NCBI GenBank assembly: GCA_030685235.1 | Contig: MU839080.1 | Coordinates: 744,001-808,000, forward strand | Length of the DNA stretch: 64,000 bases | Origin: Copromyces sp. CBS 386.78 | Taxonomy: Eukaryota; Ascomycota; Sordariomycetes; Sordariales; Sordariaceae | Direction: 5' to 3' | Shown: positions 46,301 to 57,936 of the stretch, one piece after another | Position numbering within the stretch: the first letter of the stretch is position 1 | How the letters are laid out: each line of letters begins with the position of its first letter | Position numbers and translations under genes: made by a program | The notes under the pieces: model-generated | What the model saw: the letters and a program-made list of their open reading frames with translations, nothing else | The model's database searches: none | What the model was told of the DNA's origin: nothing

Positions 46301-47329
46301 TTTTAGCAAGGCCGTGCACCGTTCGGCGAGAGTTCCCTATGATGTTATCTAGGCTAGAGAGGTGGGAGGGAGTACTGTCAGTCGAGTAGGAATTGCGTAC
46401 GATGGAGGAGCGACGACGAATGAAGGTCTCCAGATGGGAGACAAAGACAAACGCTGAGAGCGATGGGGAAAAGTTTCAGGCAAAAAGAAAGGTGAAGGAA
46501 AGCACGCAGACACGACACGGCGATACGAGGAGTTAATGGCACTTGCCTGCGGACGTGTTGAGGGGCAAATTCAATTCAAGTTTGCAAAGGTACCTCTTTC
46601 AGGTAGTTTGCACCGTGCCAAGGGAGGGAGTCCCCTGAAAGACTGCCCTGCTTCTGCCTGAGAATGGACCAACTGAGACTAGATCGACCAATCAGATCAT
46701 TGCAAGGTCATGTGCCCTCGCGTTAAGACGACGCGCGCTTGCCCTGCTCACAGTGGGGGAGTGACGGATCATGTCTTTGCTTTGTAACACAATGGAAAGT
46801 GGAAGCTGCGTTGCCCACTCGGGAAAGCTGAAAAGCCTTTGAAGCTGCCGGTGAATGGAAGGCGCAGTGGCGATTCGCCTCGACTTCCGTTGACGCGACG
46901 GGAATTTTCTCCTGCATCTGCATTTCCATCTTATTCCTCCTGTCCGTCCTCTGTGATTCACTGCCTCCTCTGTTACAGGGTGTCCTCTTGTCACGACGTT
47001 ACGTCTTCAAACTTTCTCTTTTCTCCCGGGGACTTCACCGCTCGTTTATTGGTGATCTGATTGTCTGGGTTTTACCTGTTGTCTGTCTATCATTTCGTTG
47101 GTCGGGCATAACACCGTACCCTACGATAATCACCCAGGACATTCCCCCGCAGTCCGATACCTTCAGCCTTTATTTGTCCATCACACACTGGTCAATTCTA
47201 ACACCCTCCGCTTTGTTGAAACCACACTTCAACAGAGGCACCTTGTCAAACTCCGTTCGGTGCTACCCTCTCCATCTTCTCAACTTGGGTCTACTTGTTT
47301 AAAAGATCCGACTCCTTGGACCAGAGAAG
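46301..47329. promoter_or_regulatory. Shared divergent promoter region of rad7 and rad16
   Basis: About 1.03 kb separates the two start codons. Each side turns pyrimidine-rich toward its gene. I see no gene between them and no motif I can name as a damage-response element. The arrangement would allow co-regulation of two subunits of one complex. Confidence 0.55.
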
Positions 47330-50300
47330 ATGGTTAGAACCAGAAGATCCATGGCTGCGGCCGACGAGGTTGTTGGTAGGTCTCCCAATGAAGCTCTATC
47401 CTCCCGGTTGGAACTGGAGATAGAACGGTACATGGTTTGAATGTGATCACAGACTGACATCAATATCACAGTAGCAGTACCTCCTCCTGCGGAAACCAAG
47501 AAGTCTCGCGGTCGTCCTCGCAAATCGGCCACCCCAGCCGTTAGTACCACGGCGTCTTCCGTACCAACCCCGGCAACATACACATCCGGTAGCGAGTATG
47601 CTACGCCGCTTACCAGTCATGGTGCGACCCCGACGCCGTCTGTTCTCAAGGAGAACGTACGGTCCACCAGGTCCACCCGGTCCGCTTCCAAGATCGAGGT
47701 GGCTATACCTGTTCTCAAGGCCTCGCATACCATGCCGACAACGCTTCGCAGTAGCACCTCTGCTACAACTAGCAAGCGGAAGAGAGATGTGGTGGCGGAC
47801 AGCCAAGAGGATGACTCCGATGATGGTCATGATGCAAAACTTGCGCGGATTCTTCAGGAAGAGGAAGATGCCAAGATAGCATCATCATCCAAAACACCAT
47901 CTTTCCGCGTTGAGCGTTTGGGCAGCACCCCGCGTGGCACGCGGTCTTCTCTTCGGGGCAACGTCAACGCTTCGAGCAGCAAGATCAAGAAGGAGGTCAT
48001 TGCGGACAGCGAGGATGATGATTTTGACGATTCACCCGACGCTATACTTGCCCGCAAACTTCAGGCTGAGGAATACGGAGAGGAAGGTTCTGAAGAAGAA
48101 GCGACCACATCCAATTTTAGGGCAATTGGACTCCGCCGCAGTTCGAGAGGCCTCAACTCGTCTCCACTCCGGGTGTCATCGAAAGCCGCTGGCAAATCTA
48201 CCGCCGTTGCAAAAGGAAAGCAGCCGGTACTTCTACAGAACTCCACGAGGCATGGTGCAGCAGAGTCTTCCGTTCAAGTTCCTCGGTTTAGGATAGCCAA
48301 AGACATGATTGCTGATTCTGAAGAAGACGTTGGCTCCTTCGGTTCGACTTCGGCCTTCGAGTCTGATGAGAACGATAGCGATGCCACTATCCCGAAAGGT
48401 CGCCCTACCGCGGCCCAGAAGGGAAAAGGAAAGGCAGCGCCCCTGCCAGAGTCGGAGGATGAGAACGATAGTGATGATTCTCTTCAACCCCTTAGCAGGC
48501 GCTCCCGTAAGGGTCGCCCTTCCGCGGCCCAGAAAGGAAAGGAAAAGGCAACCGCGGCCCAGAAGGGGAAAGGAAAGGCAAAAGCACCTCCGCCTGAGTC
48601 GGAGGACGACTTTGACCTAGCTGTAACTGGCCCTCCCGAGTCAGAGGTCGAGTTTGACCTACACGGTCCTCCGGACGAGTCGGAGTTCGAGATTGACATG
48701 TCGCTCCCAGACGAGGTAGACGAAATGTCGGCTCTAGGCATGGACGGTTACGTACCTATCGACGAGGACCCTGAGTTCTTTATTTCAACCGGCTTGGCAG
48801 ACGCGAACGACGACAACGAAGATGCCAATATGGGCACCCACATCGCAGAAGCTGGCGAGGTTCTCGCCCGTATGAGGGACCAGATGAACAACCGGCGTGC
48901 GTATCGATCGTACAGGAGCAATCGGCGCGTTAAGAATGACCGATCCCGTCTCGAGAAACAGCATCCCGAACTCAAGACCATGTGGAAAGATCTGGAGAAC
49001 ATGCCCGTTTTGAAGGCTGGTAAGGCAGAACAGCCAAAGTCCATTTCACGACAGCTGAAGCCGTTCCAGCTTGAAGGGTTGGCCTGGATGACGGCAATGG
49101 AGAAGACAGAGTGGAAGGGAGGACTTCTCGGTGATGAGATGGGCCTGGTACGTTACGGCTTCTTCCTCGGTTTCGTTTCAGTTCCTGTGTGCTAACTGCT
49201 TCTGTCACATCATAGGGTAAAACGATTCAGGCAGTGTCCCTGATCATGTCAGATTATCCCGCTAAGAAGCCTTCACTCGTTCTTGTGCCTCCTGTGGCCT
49301 TGATGCAGTGGATGACGGAGATTGAGTCGTACACTGACGGTACGCTTAAGACATTGGTCGTTCACGGGACCAACTCCAAGTCCAAGAACCTCACTGTTAA
49401 GGACATCAAAGGCTATGATGTGATCATCATGTCTTACAACAGTTTGGAATCTATGTACCGGAAGCAGGAGAAGGGCTTCAAGCGCAAGGAGGGGCTCTAC
49501 AAGGAGAAATCTGTCGTCCATCAAACCGAGTGGCACAGAGTCATCTTGGACGAAGCACATAGTATCAAGAGCCGAACAACGATGACGGCCAAGGCATGCT
49601 TCGCCCTCAAGGTTACCTATCGATGGTGTCTCAGCGGTACACCGTTACAAAACCGCATCGGAGAATTCTTTTCTCTAATCCGCTTCCTCAACATCCGCCC
49701 TTTTGCATGCTATCTATGCCGAGGATGTCCTTGCAAGACCCTTGAATGGGGCATGGACGAAGACCACAGGTGCAAGCACTGCAAGCACAGCGCCATGCAA
49801 CACGTTTCAGTTTTCAACCAAGAACTCCTTAACCCCATCCAGAAATACGGAAACAGGGGTGAGGGTGCATTGGCCTTCAAGAAGCTACGGCTTCTCACGG
49901 ACCGCATCATGTTGCGGAGACTGAAGAAGGACCACACCAATGCAATGGAACTTCCAGTCAAGGAGATCAACGTTGAGCGTCAGTTCTTCGGCGAGGTGGA
50001 GAACGATTTTGCCAACAGCATCATGACAAGCGGCCAGCGAAAGTTCGACACATATGTGGCCACTGGTGTGCTACTGAACAACTACGCCAACATCTTTGGC
50101 CTCATTGTACAAATGCGACAGGTCGCTGACCATCCGGATCTGATTTTGAAGAAGAACGGTGAAGGTGGTCAGAACGTGCTCGTGTGCTGTATCTGTGACG
50201 AACCTGCCGAAGATGCCATTCGCTCTCGTTGCAAGCACGACTTCTGCCGTGTTTGCGTCAAGACGTATGTGCATTCGGCTACGGATCCGAACTGCCCTTC

Positions 50301-50992
50301 TTGCCACATTCCTCTTTCCATCGACCTGGAGCAGCCCGAGCTCGAGCAGGACGAGGTTCAGGTCAAGAAGTCATCCATCATCAATCGGATTAAGATGGAG
50401 AATTGGACTTCGTCATCAAAGATTGAGTTGTTGGTGCACGAACTCCACAAGCTCCGATCTGATAATGCCTCCCACAAGTCAATCATCTTCTCCCAGTTCA
50501 CCACAATGCTCCAGCTTATCGAGTGGCGCTTGCGCCGTGCCGGTATCACCACCGTCATGCTTGACGGCAGCATGACTCCAGCCCAACGCCAGGCTTCGAT
50601 CAACCACTTCATGAAGAACGTGGACGTTGAGTGCTTTTTGGTGTCCCTCAAGGCAGGAGGTGTCGCTCTGAACCTCACTGAGGCTTCGAGGGTTTTCATT
50701 GTCGATCCCTGGTGGAATCCTGCAGCGTATGTTTACCATTCACCCGTAGACCGAGAGACGTGTCGACTAACACGAGTATAGTGAATGGCAATCTGCCGAC
50801 AGATGCCACCGTATCGGCCAGAGCCGCCCTTGTATGATCACCCGCCTTTGCATTGAGGACTCGGTCGAGAGCCGTATGGTCCTTCTGCAAGAGAAGAAGA
50901 CCAACATGATTAACTCGACCATCAATGCCGATGATGCCGCGATGGATTCGTTGAGTCCTGAGGATTTGCAGTTTCTGTTTAGAGGAAGCTAA
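47330..50992 (+). CDS. rad16: DNA repair protein Rad16 homologue (SNF2 ATPase with RING finger), 1147 aa, four exons
   Basis: Exons: 47330-47375, 47472-49147, 49216-50726, 50782-50992; introns are GT-AG and the joined frame is 1148 codons with stop. Residues 27-33 form an AT-hook SRGRPRK, followed by a long acidic/KR low-complexity region with repeated GRPxAAQKGKxKA units. The SNF2 ATPase follows: FQLEGLAWM, Walker A DEMGLGKT (about 570-577, split by intron 2), LDEAHSIKS (about 685), [12 protein letters not shown] Cys-rich insert CYLCRGCPC...[11 protein letters not shown] is typical of Rad16. The RING finger is at about 898-940 ([30 protein letters not shown]). Motifs V/VI are [16 protein letters not shown] and ADRCHRIGQ. 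In yeast Rad16 is the ATPase partner of Rad7 in global-genome NER and is needed for histone-acetylation-linked access. Intron 1 ends in tandem acceptors CAG-TAG-CAG. Confidence 0.93.
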
Positions 50993-53900
50993 GGACATTG
51001 CTCCTCGGCATAGTGTGTTGCATCTGTGGAGTTATTAGGTTTTATGGCTAAAAATCTTGCGACTGTTTTAGCTGTACGCAGCGTTACAACCTTGTGATGG
51101 GTTCTATCAAAACGGCATGTCATTCTACAGTGCTCAGGAAGCTAGACGGATTAGGATGGGTCGGCCATATTAAGGTGTTACTGGCATTCGAGCCATTGGG
51201 ACAAGGTCTCCCTTGCATTTAGCTCTGACAGCTCTTCACTTCGTCAGAGTGGGATGCTCGATGCTCGAGGCGCCTGGGTCAAGGTAGAATCCAGTCGTAT
51301 TTATATGTATGGTCTAACTAGGCTGAAGACTGGACACTATCAGCTTGCATCTTATAGGATGCAAACAAAATGTAGTCGAGTCTCAAGATAACAAGTTAGA
51401 TCAGAAAAAGTCACCTTATGTGGCCAAGGATAACTGTAAGAATAATAGAATTCTGTAGAACAGAACTACATTGCCAGATGTGATGGACACGGGTATGCGA
51501 CATGTCAGAGCTTGACACTTGGTTACTTATACAAACGACATGAAACCAGTAAGATTCGATCACTCGACAGCAACGAATAATTTCCTTTGGGGGATACGAA
51601 TGCCCCGTTCTCTTTTACCCCTGGTCATCCTTCACAGTCTTTCAACCATGTGGATTACTCAGACACATGAAGATACGCGTCTCGTCCTAAACACGCACTG
51701 ACGGAGGTCAGGTAGGCAACTCAACTTACCAGTGCCTGAGCATCGGGTCTTTGGTATTCGTGTGCTTCAATGTTTGATTATCTTTGTATCTTGAATAGCG
51801 TAAATAAGTTGCTATTGTCTACCAATTATTCGTCTTCTCCCAAGGTACTTTGCTTTTTCACTTGACGTTAGTTCTTTGCTTCATTTCCTTGCTCACCTCG
51901 TTCAGTCTTTTGTTCCTGTTCCGCTTAGTTGATGTCTCTCCTCTTCACATATCTGTCGGCTTTTCCTTTTCTTCTCTGACTGTTTTCATTTTCGTCTGCA
52001 GAAGGGGCGGCAGGCAGGGACGACCGAGCAGTCCAATTTCTTCGTTCTTTCCCACTTACGTACTCACTCACCATCGCTCCTTCTCGTACGCCTTACCTTA
52101 TGAGCGCCAGTCTCGAGAAGGAAGGATTGGACAGTCTGAATCGTCACTTGCCAACTTTTGCGAGATTCCCATATTAAACCCCGTGTTTGGGATCTCCGAT
52201 CATGGCTGCATTTGACTGACTCGCGATGCGCATTAGTCATCCATTCTTAGTACATACCTAGTAAACCAGCGAGAACTTTTACTAGTTACATTTTCTTCCA
52301 TGTTACCGGTGTTGGTACGCTACCCTGGCTGTCTCATAGCCGCATTGCCAAAGCTCTTACTTGTCGTGAATATGCTTGGTATGATTCTCATTATCACTAC
52401 CGTTTTCAGAAATTTACGTCAGGTTCATCCTAGCTTCCTTGTGGTCTAGATAGTTTCAGTTCGTTTCCTTTTGTTAACTTCCTAGCTACAGACTTGGCAT
52501 CTGCGAGAAATGGGGAGTCACTTTTAGCCGGTTGGTGATGAGGATGCATGGTGTACCGTAGAATCTCGCGAAACTGGCAAACCGCCTTCCCTCTTTCGGT
52601 GCAGGGCATATGGCAGAAATCTGCCAGGAAGAAGCCCAGTCAGCCAACATACACCAGCAAATGTATCTGCCCATTTAGTGAAAACTGGAGGACATCGCCC
52701 TCGACGTTAACTTGCACACATTCGAAGGCACAGTGACCGACCTGATCCTGCCAGCTACTTGCACCTATATGCCCAGATGCAGGCACTCAAAGAGGGAAGG
52801 CGGTTTGCCAGTTTCGCGAGATTCTACGGTATATGGAAGGGGATCTGTGGATTTTAATTGAATGTTTGTAACTGAATGTAAGGAGATATTCCAAAGAAGG
52901 TTGAATTGGCAGTAGAGTGATGATGACGTGCTGACGATAGGTGGTTGGTGTGAACATAACGTCAAGAGATTTGCATGTGAAGAAGCTCACAACTTGTCGA
53001 AAATAGGAAATACGGTATGGTTTGCGAAGAGGTAACCCAAAAAGAATTGATATCGTTCGATTCTTTGTATAGTGTTAGATCAACAACAGGTAGCTTGGCT
53101 GGCCCCTGCTACGTTAGTGTCCAGGGTGATGATGGACTCGGAGATTGTGAAGCGAAAATGAATCACAAGCAAAACCCGGTCAACTCCCATATGATAACAC
53201 GCTCACATGTGTTTAGACTTTGGAGATCTGGAGCCATGACTCGGAGCCCGGGAAAAGGGATCAGCCAATGCGGGGAAGAAACAAGGTGTGTGGTACGACT
53301 GAGATATGCTTAATTCGTGAACACGGCTCCGATCATCATAGGTGGTTCGAGTCATGTCTCCTCTTGGCTTTCTTACCCATCCCACAGCACATCTCCGCAA
53401 GCACATGCTTGGAGGTCGAGTGTGGGGCTGCGGAGTTACGACGCTCATCGAGAGAGCCTCAGCCTCCGACCGGACAAGTCAATCATATGACAACCAACCC
53501 CCCCACCGAGACCTTGCCGCAGCCTCCCCCGAACTCCTTGCCCCTGGGTTGGTGAATGTTACCATTCCTTACCAAATTATCGGCATCTCATGGGCATTGG
53601 CTGACTCGGAGCTCCGAAACCACAATCATGTGCAGCCGGCAGCGATCCAGAGGAGCACTTTGTTTATTGCTCGGAAGAGGTGGGCCTCCGCCAAGCAGGT
53701 CATAGCCGGGACTTGACCGGGCACGGCCGGAGTTCCAGGCTTTCCTCCAACAATCAATGAACACTTCCCGTTGGTCCAGAAACCTAGGGGTCCAGGGGAG
53801 AGGCGCCCGGGATGGCCGCCAGCTTACCACCGAAATCGCATCACGGCAATCATATGTCAAGGAGATGGATGGTGCCAAGACGACATTGCCGGGACAGGAG

Positions 53901-56900
53901 CTGAGAGGAGGGTCCAGGCATGCCAAGGAGAACTACAACCCCAGATATGGTTTACTACCCTGCGGCTGACTCACCAAGGCGTAGTCTGTGATTGGTTGGC
54001 TCGAGACCATTTCCCCCAGCTGATGGACAGCCACCACGAGGCACTTACTGCTAAATCGTGGGGACGGTTTCAGAATCGTTGAAGACGTTGAAGTGTAGGA
54101 AAACGGGAAGATGTTGATGCATTAAGCTCGGTTAGCCTTGTTACAGATCAAAGTAACGCGGACTGCCGATGTGAGAGCAAAGAACAGAATTCACAGACAG
54201 CAACGAAGAGGTTGGACAGCAGTTCGCAAAATGTCTGAGTGGAATCGGTGAGATCAAGGGAGCCGTTGAACACTTGACAACAGTTAGCGCTAGACTCGGA
54301 CGAGCACCTGCACTGGCGGGCCGGCTTGGAGATGAAGCCATCGGCCATGCAGCCTCGGGCCTCAAGCTCGGTTCGAATGTCATTGTTAAAGTTCCCGCAG
54401 CTTAACAGCATGAGCCATCGTCTTCCGGCTTATCATCACATGGTTGATACAGAACGCCGATCATTGGTGCAAGGCAGTGGTGTGCCAGCGCCACATCTGG
54501 TTATCGGGCCCAGCAAACGCTCGAGGAATGTTGATGATAGATCGGACCGTCCCATGTCATGAATGTGACAAGGAAGGGCATGGGACGATCAGAATGTTGG
54601 GGAAGACGGTTGAACTGGGTGCTCAATGTCCGTTCCCGGAAGTCTATGATTCTGGTTCACTGAAAATGGTCGAGCACGAAGGAGGGCGTGATGGTCAAAA
54701 CATGAATTGGAGGCAGGGGAAGAAGGGATGAGCATGTAGAGCATGATGCAGGTTCGAGACAAAATGGTTGAAGGCCCACTCACCGCAAAACAATCCGGGG
54801 AAAGACTTGGCGCTCTCACAGGGTTTCACAGCTGAAGGAATCGCCGAGTTGGTGATCGCTCACCTCCTTTCCGCTTTGGCTTTCACATTTCTACAACACC
54901 GACGTCTTCTTCCCCGACGGCCAAGGTTTCTAGAAGTCCGGAGTTTAGCATCTACCTAGTCACCCTCCCTGTCCAATTGTCTCAGCGGCCAAATCTGAAG
55001 CTGCAACAATTTCGGGAGAAGTCGGACAGGAATCCATGCCTTCGGAGTATTTTTGGCTTCGTCAATTCGATGCGTGTCACCCTGGACTCCTGGACGGATG
55101 TCGAGGATGTGATTCCTGGTTAGTGCCCCCCAGTCAGCCCCTGAACGCCCAGGCGACATCGAAGCGAGAGGCGCTCCCGCTGATGCTTCGGGTGCTTCAC
55201 GAGAGGATCTACATTCACCAACACGGCATGACCGCAACCCTCCAGCCTAAACCCGTCCGGCCCGTTGGGATATCGGTGACCGTAGGCCCTACCACCAGGT
55301 GGACAGTAAGATAGCGAGCTGACTATGCTACCTGATTTTTGACGCCCAAGTCGCGATACTTCTGGCGCGACAAAGGGGCAAAATGGATGGGAGTTATCAG
55401 CAACCTTACCTTATCGCGGTTCGCTATGGGTCCAGACCGGAGTTGACGGTACAATTCCGTCGCCTATGTTAATGACAAACAAGGGTATGAAGATTGAAGC
55501 GGTGTTGTCGATCAACACGAACGTACACTACGTGTTGATGTGCTGTCGATGGTGGCGTAAAGCCAATCAATTGTGTCGTCGATCAATTGTGTCGTCGCCG
55601 TGCGACTTGTGGGAATCCGCATCCAGACCACAGGGACAGAAAGCTGTAATGGATAGTCAGCCCTGGACGAGAGAGGTAGTGGTGGTAGTGGTACAAGGAT
55701 GAGCTGAAGAAGGGTGTAGAGGTACAAACCCTACAATGACGCCCCTCGCCTTCAGCACTCCAGCCCCGTACTGTGGCACCCACTAAAAACCTCGCGGTCC
55801 ACAGTTTTCGGTGTCTCATGATTCCTTCGTGGACTTTGCGACCCTTTTTAGCCGTAATTGCGCCGTGATAACTTCAAGGGCTTTCGCAGCAAAAGTGGAC
55901 GACTTCCGGGTAAGTTGCCAATCGTGGACGTTGCAATTGCAGAGCGGAAAGTTGGATTGACAGTCTGTTGGGAATTTGAAGGAGAAAATTACGAAGCCTT
56001 TCCGAGAAACCGAAGGGAGTTGGAATCAAACAAAATCTGAGGTAGAATTCGAGGTCCCGGTGTATTCAAGCGGGAAGGGCTTGCTAGCCCGATCAAGAAG
56101 TTGATATCTGTAAATGGAGCAGCTGATTGGGCCGCGGGATGTTCAGTGTCGCCCTGCGGCCCCTGTATCGAAAAGATGTTCGACAAATTCGAAATCCACT
56201 TCTCCACACACTGGTGCCTTGAGGTTGACGGTTGCTGCTGCCCATCGACTCTTTTCACTTTTCCGGTCACACAAATCCGACTGTGGAAGCCGCAATTGGG
56301 TGGAAAAAGAAATGGAAGGAATCGGCGCTGCAATGTCAGATCTGAGTAGCGGGAGTCCATGATGCACATGGAATGCTCGGACGTCCGTCCTATCCGCCTT
56401 CCTCCTCTGTTGATCTTCAAACTGGGTTGGGCGTTACGATAGATCCCACTATAACACAGAGTCCTCAGCGTGCAATTCCCATTGTGATTCTCACATCAGC
56501 TGTAGGAGCCTTGAACGCGACACTCATGCAAAGCTCAAAAATGTTGCAATGATGGAAAAGTGAATGGATGAAAGTGCAGGTGGAAGATGTTGTCGAAGGC
56601 GACTCGAAGCAGCGGGGGATTGCCGTGTGGATGGATGGAGCCGCTAGCCGCGTAGGCGGTGGAGTAGCGGTGGGGACTTCGGGTCTGACAAGCGGCATCG
56701 CACGCGGCCTGCACCTCGCTGCATTTCCAGCGTTACGAAGAATTCAGTTGCAGCGACTGTGACGTGCCCCCACAGTGGGCAGTCCACTGTCCGAACGACC
56801 TTCACCACGTTCTGACTCCTTTTCCACTCTGAACGAACTCGCCGGAGGGCGCCTCTCGTGGAATTCCAAATGTACGGCGCCGGCCACACTCCGAAGCATT

Positions 56901-57936
56901 ACCGGGCGTGGAGATTGTCCGTTTTCATTTCCTAGATGAGAATCCCAATGGAACGCTTTCCCAATGGAACGCTGCGAGCAGCGCACGACCTGTTCCCAAA
57001 AATGACTGTTCTGAAAAGATGACAAGACGGCACGCAGAGGTGGACGACGGGACCGGTGCAAGACCGGACGGGAGAGCCCGTTGACAGATGGAACGGGACA
57101 GAGCATCCTCCATGTAAAAATGCCCTTTGCAGCCCTTTCCCTCTCCTCGATCTCATCCTCACATGCCTTCCCGTCGTACCTACCCGTACTCTTCCTCCAT
57201 CTCACAGTCCTCATTTTCGTCGGGGTTGATCGATCATCATCATATGGTCTTGGTGGCCGGGATCTGCCGAACATTGTTGCCTCCAATTTGAAGAGGCAAG
57301 GTATACACGCTATTCGTACCTGCCTAGGGCTGCTACTGTAACAGCACCATCATTGTATCGGACCAATTTCACGGATATCGTTTTCAATTTTTCTTGTCGA
57401 TTTCGGTACAACACTTTCCCGGGGGCATTCTGAGTTGCATATTCGTCGCAGCAACAAGCGGTCACGGCCACCCCAACCGGGTGCATTCGGGTGTCTCTAA
57501 CGGCTGGACCACGAGTGTGTGCAAGGTACGTACGTACACCCACCCTTTTGTTTTCTTTCCTTTCCCGTTCGAGGCATGCCCAGCCGCAGACCACACCCAC
57601 CATCCGATCCTCCCCAACCGTTCATAGGGAGAGTCAGTACTCCGGCCGTATGTATGGGATCCACAGCCGGCGGCACGAGTCGGAGACGACTCCCTCGTCA
57701 GAGACAAGGACACCACGGACACACACGGACACCCTCCTCCTTCGCGGGCAGGCATCCCTTGAAACAGCCATACCCCGGCTCCCGAAATCCTTGGGAAGCT
57801 CCCGGCCGTTTTTACCATTGCAACTTGGCAGCTAACAGTGACCCTCTTGATGCCCAACTAGAGAGCAAAAGTGACAAAAGAAATAGGTGAAAGCAGCAAG
57901 AAAGGGCATTAGCGATCCATCTCAATCTCGCGTCGC
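50993..57936. other. Gene-poor stretch of about 7 kb
   Basis: No protein family, tRNA or rRNA is recognised in this stretch. Composition is normal and not RIP-like. Open frames of 60-180 codons overlap on both strands. The stretch from about 57 kb on is probably promoter and leader of the malic enzyme gene. A perfect 43-bp inverted repeat lies at 52554-52831 and is listed separately. Confidence 0.4.
52554..52831. repeat. Perfect 43-bp inverted repeat with a 192-bp spacer (MITE-like or hairpin)
   Basis: The arm at 52554-52596 (TACCGTAGAATCTCGCGAAA ... CCCTCTTT) is the exact reverse complement of 52789-52831. Weaker complementarity continues a little inward (GTGCAGGGCATAT against its partner). 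The 192-bp spacer has no reading frame of note and no clear target duplication flanks the arms. It may be a small TIR element. If transcribed it would form a long perfect stem that could feed small-RNA processing. Confidence 0.8.

Noticed and set aside
54148..54411. Minus-strand 87-codon frame with several Cys (RQCRCSSESSANCCQVF)
   Set aside because: Cys spacing hints at a small secreted protein, but there is no signal peptide, no clear upstream exon and no known family; too weak to list as a gene.
56744..57286. Minus-strand frame of 180 codons upstream of the malic enzyme
   Set aside because: Arg/Ser-rich without domains, overlapping frames on the other strand, and in a probable promoter region.
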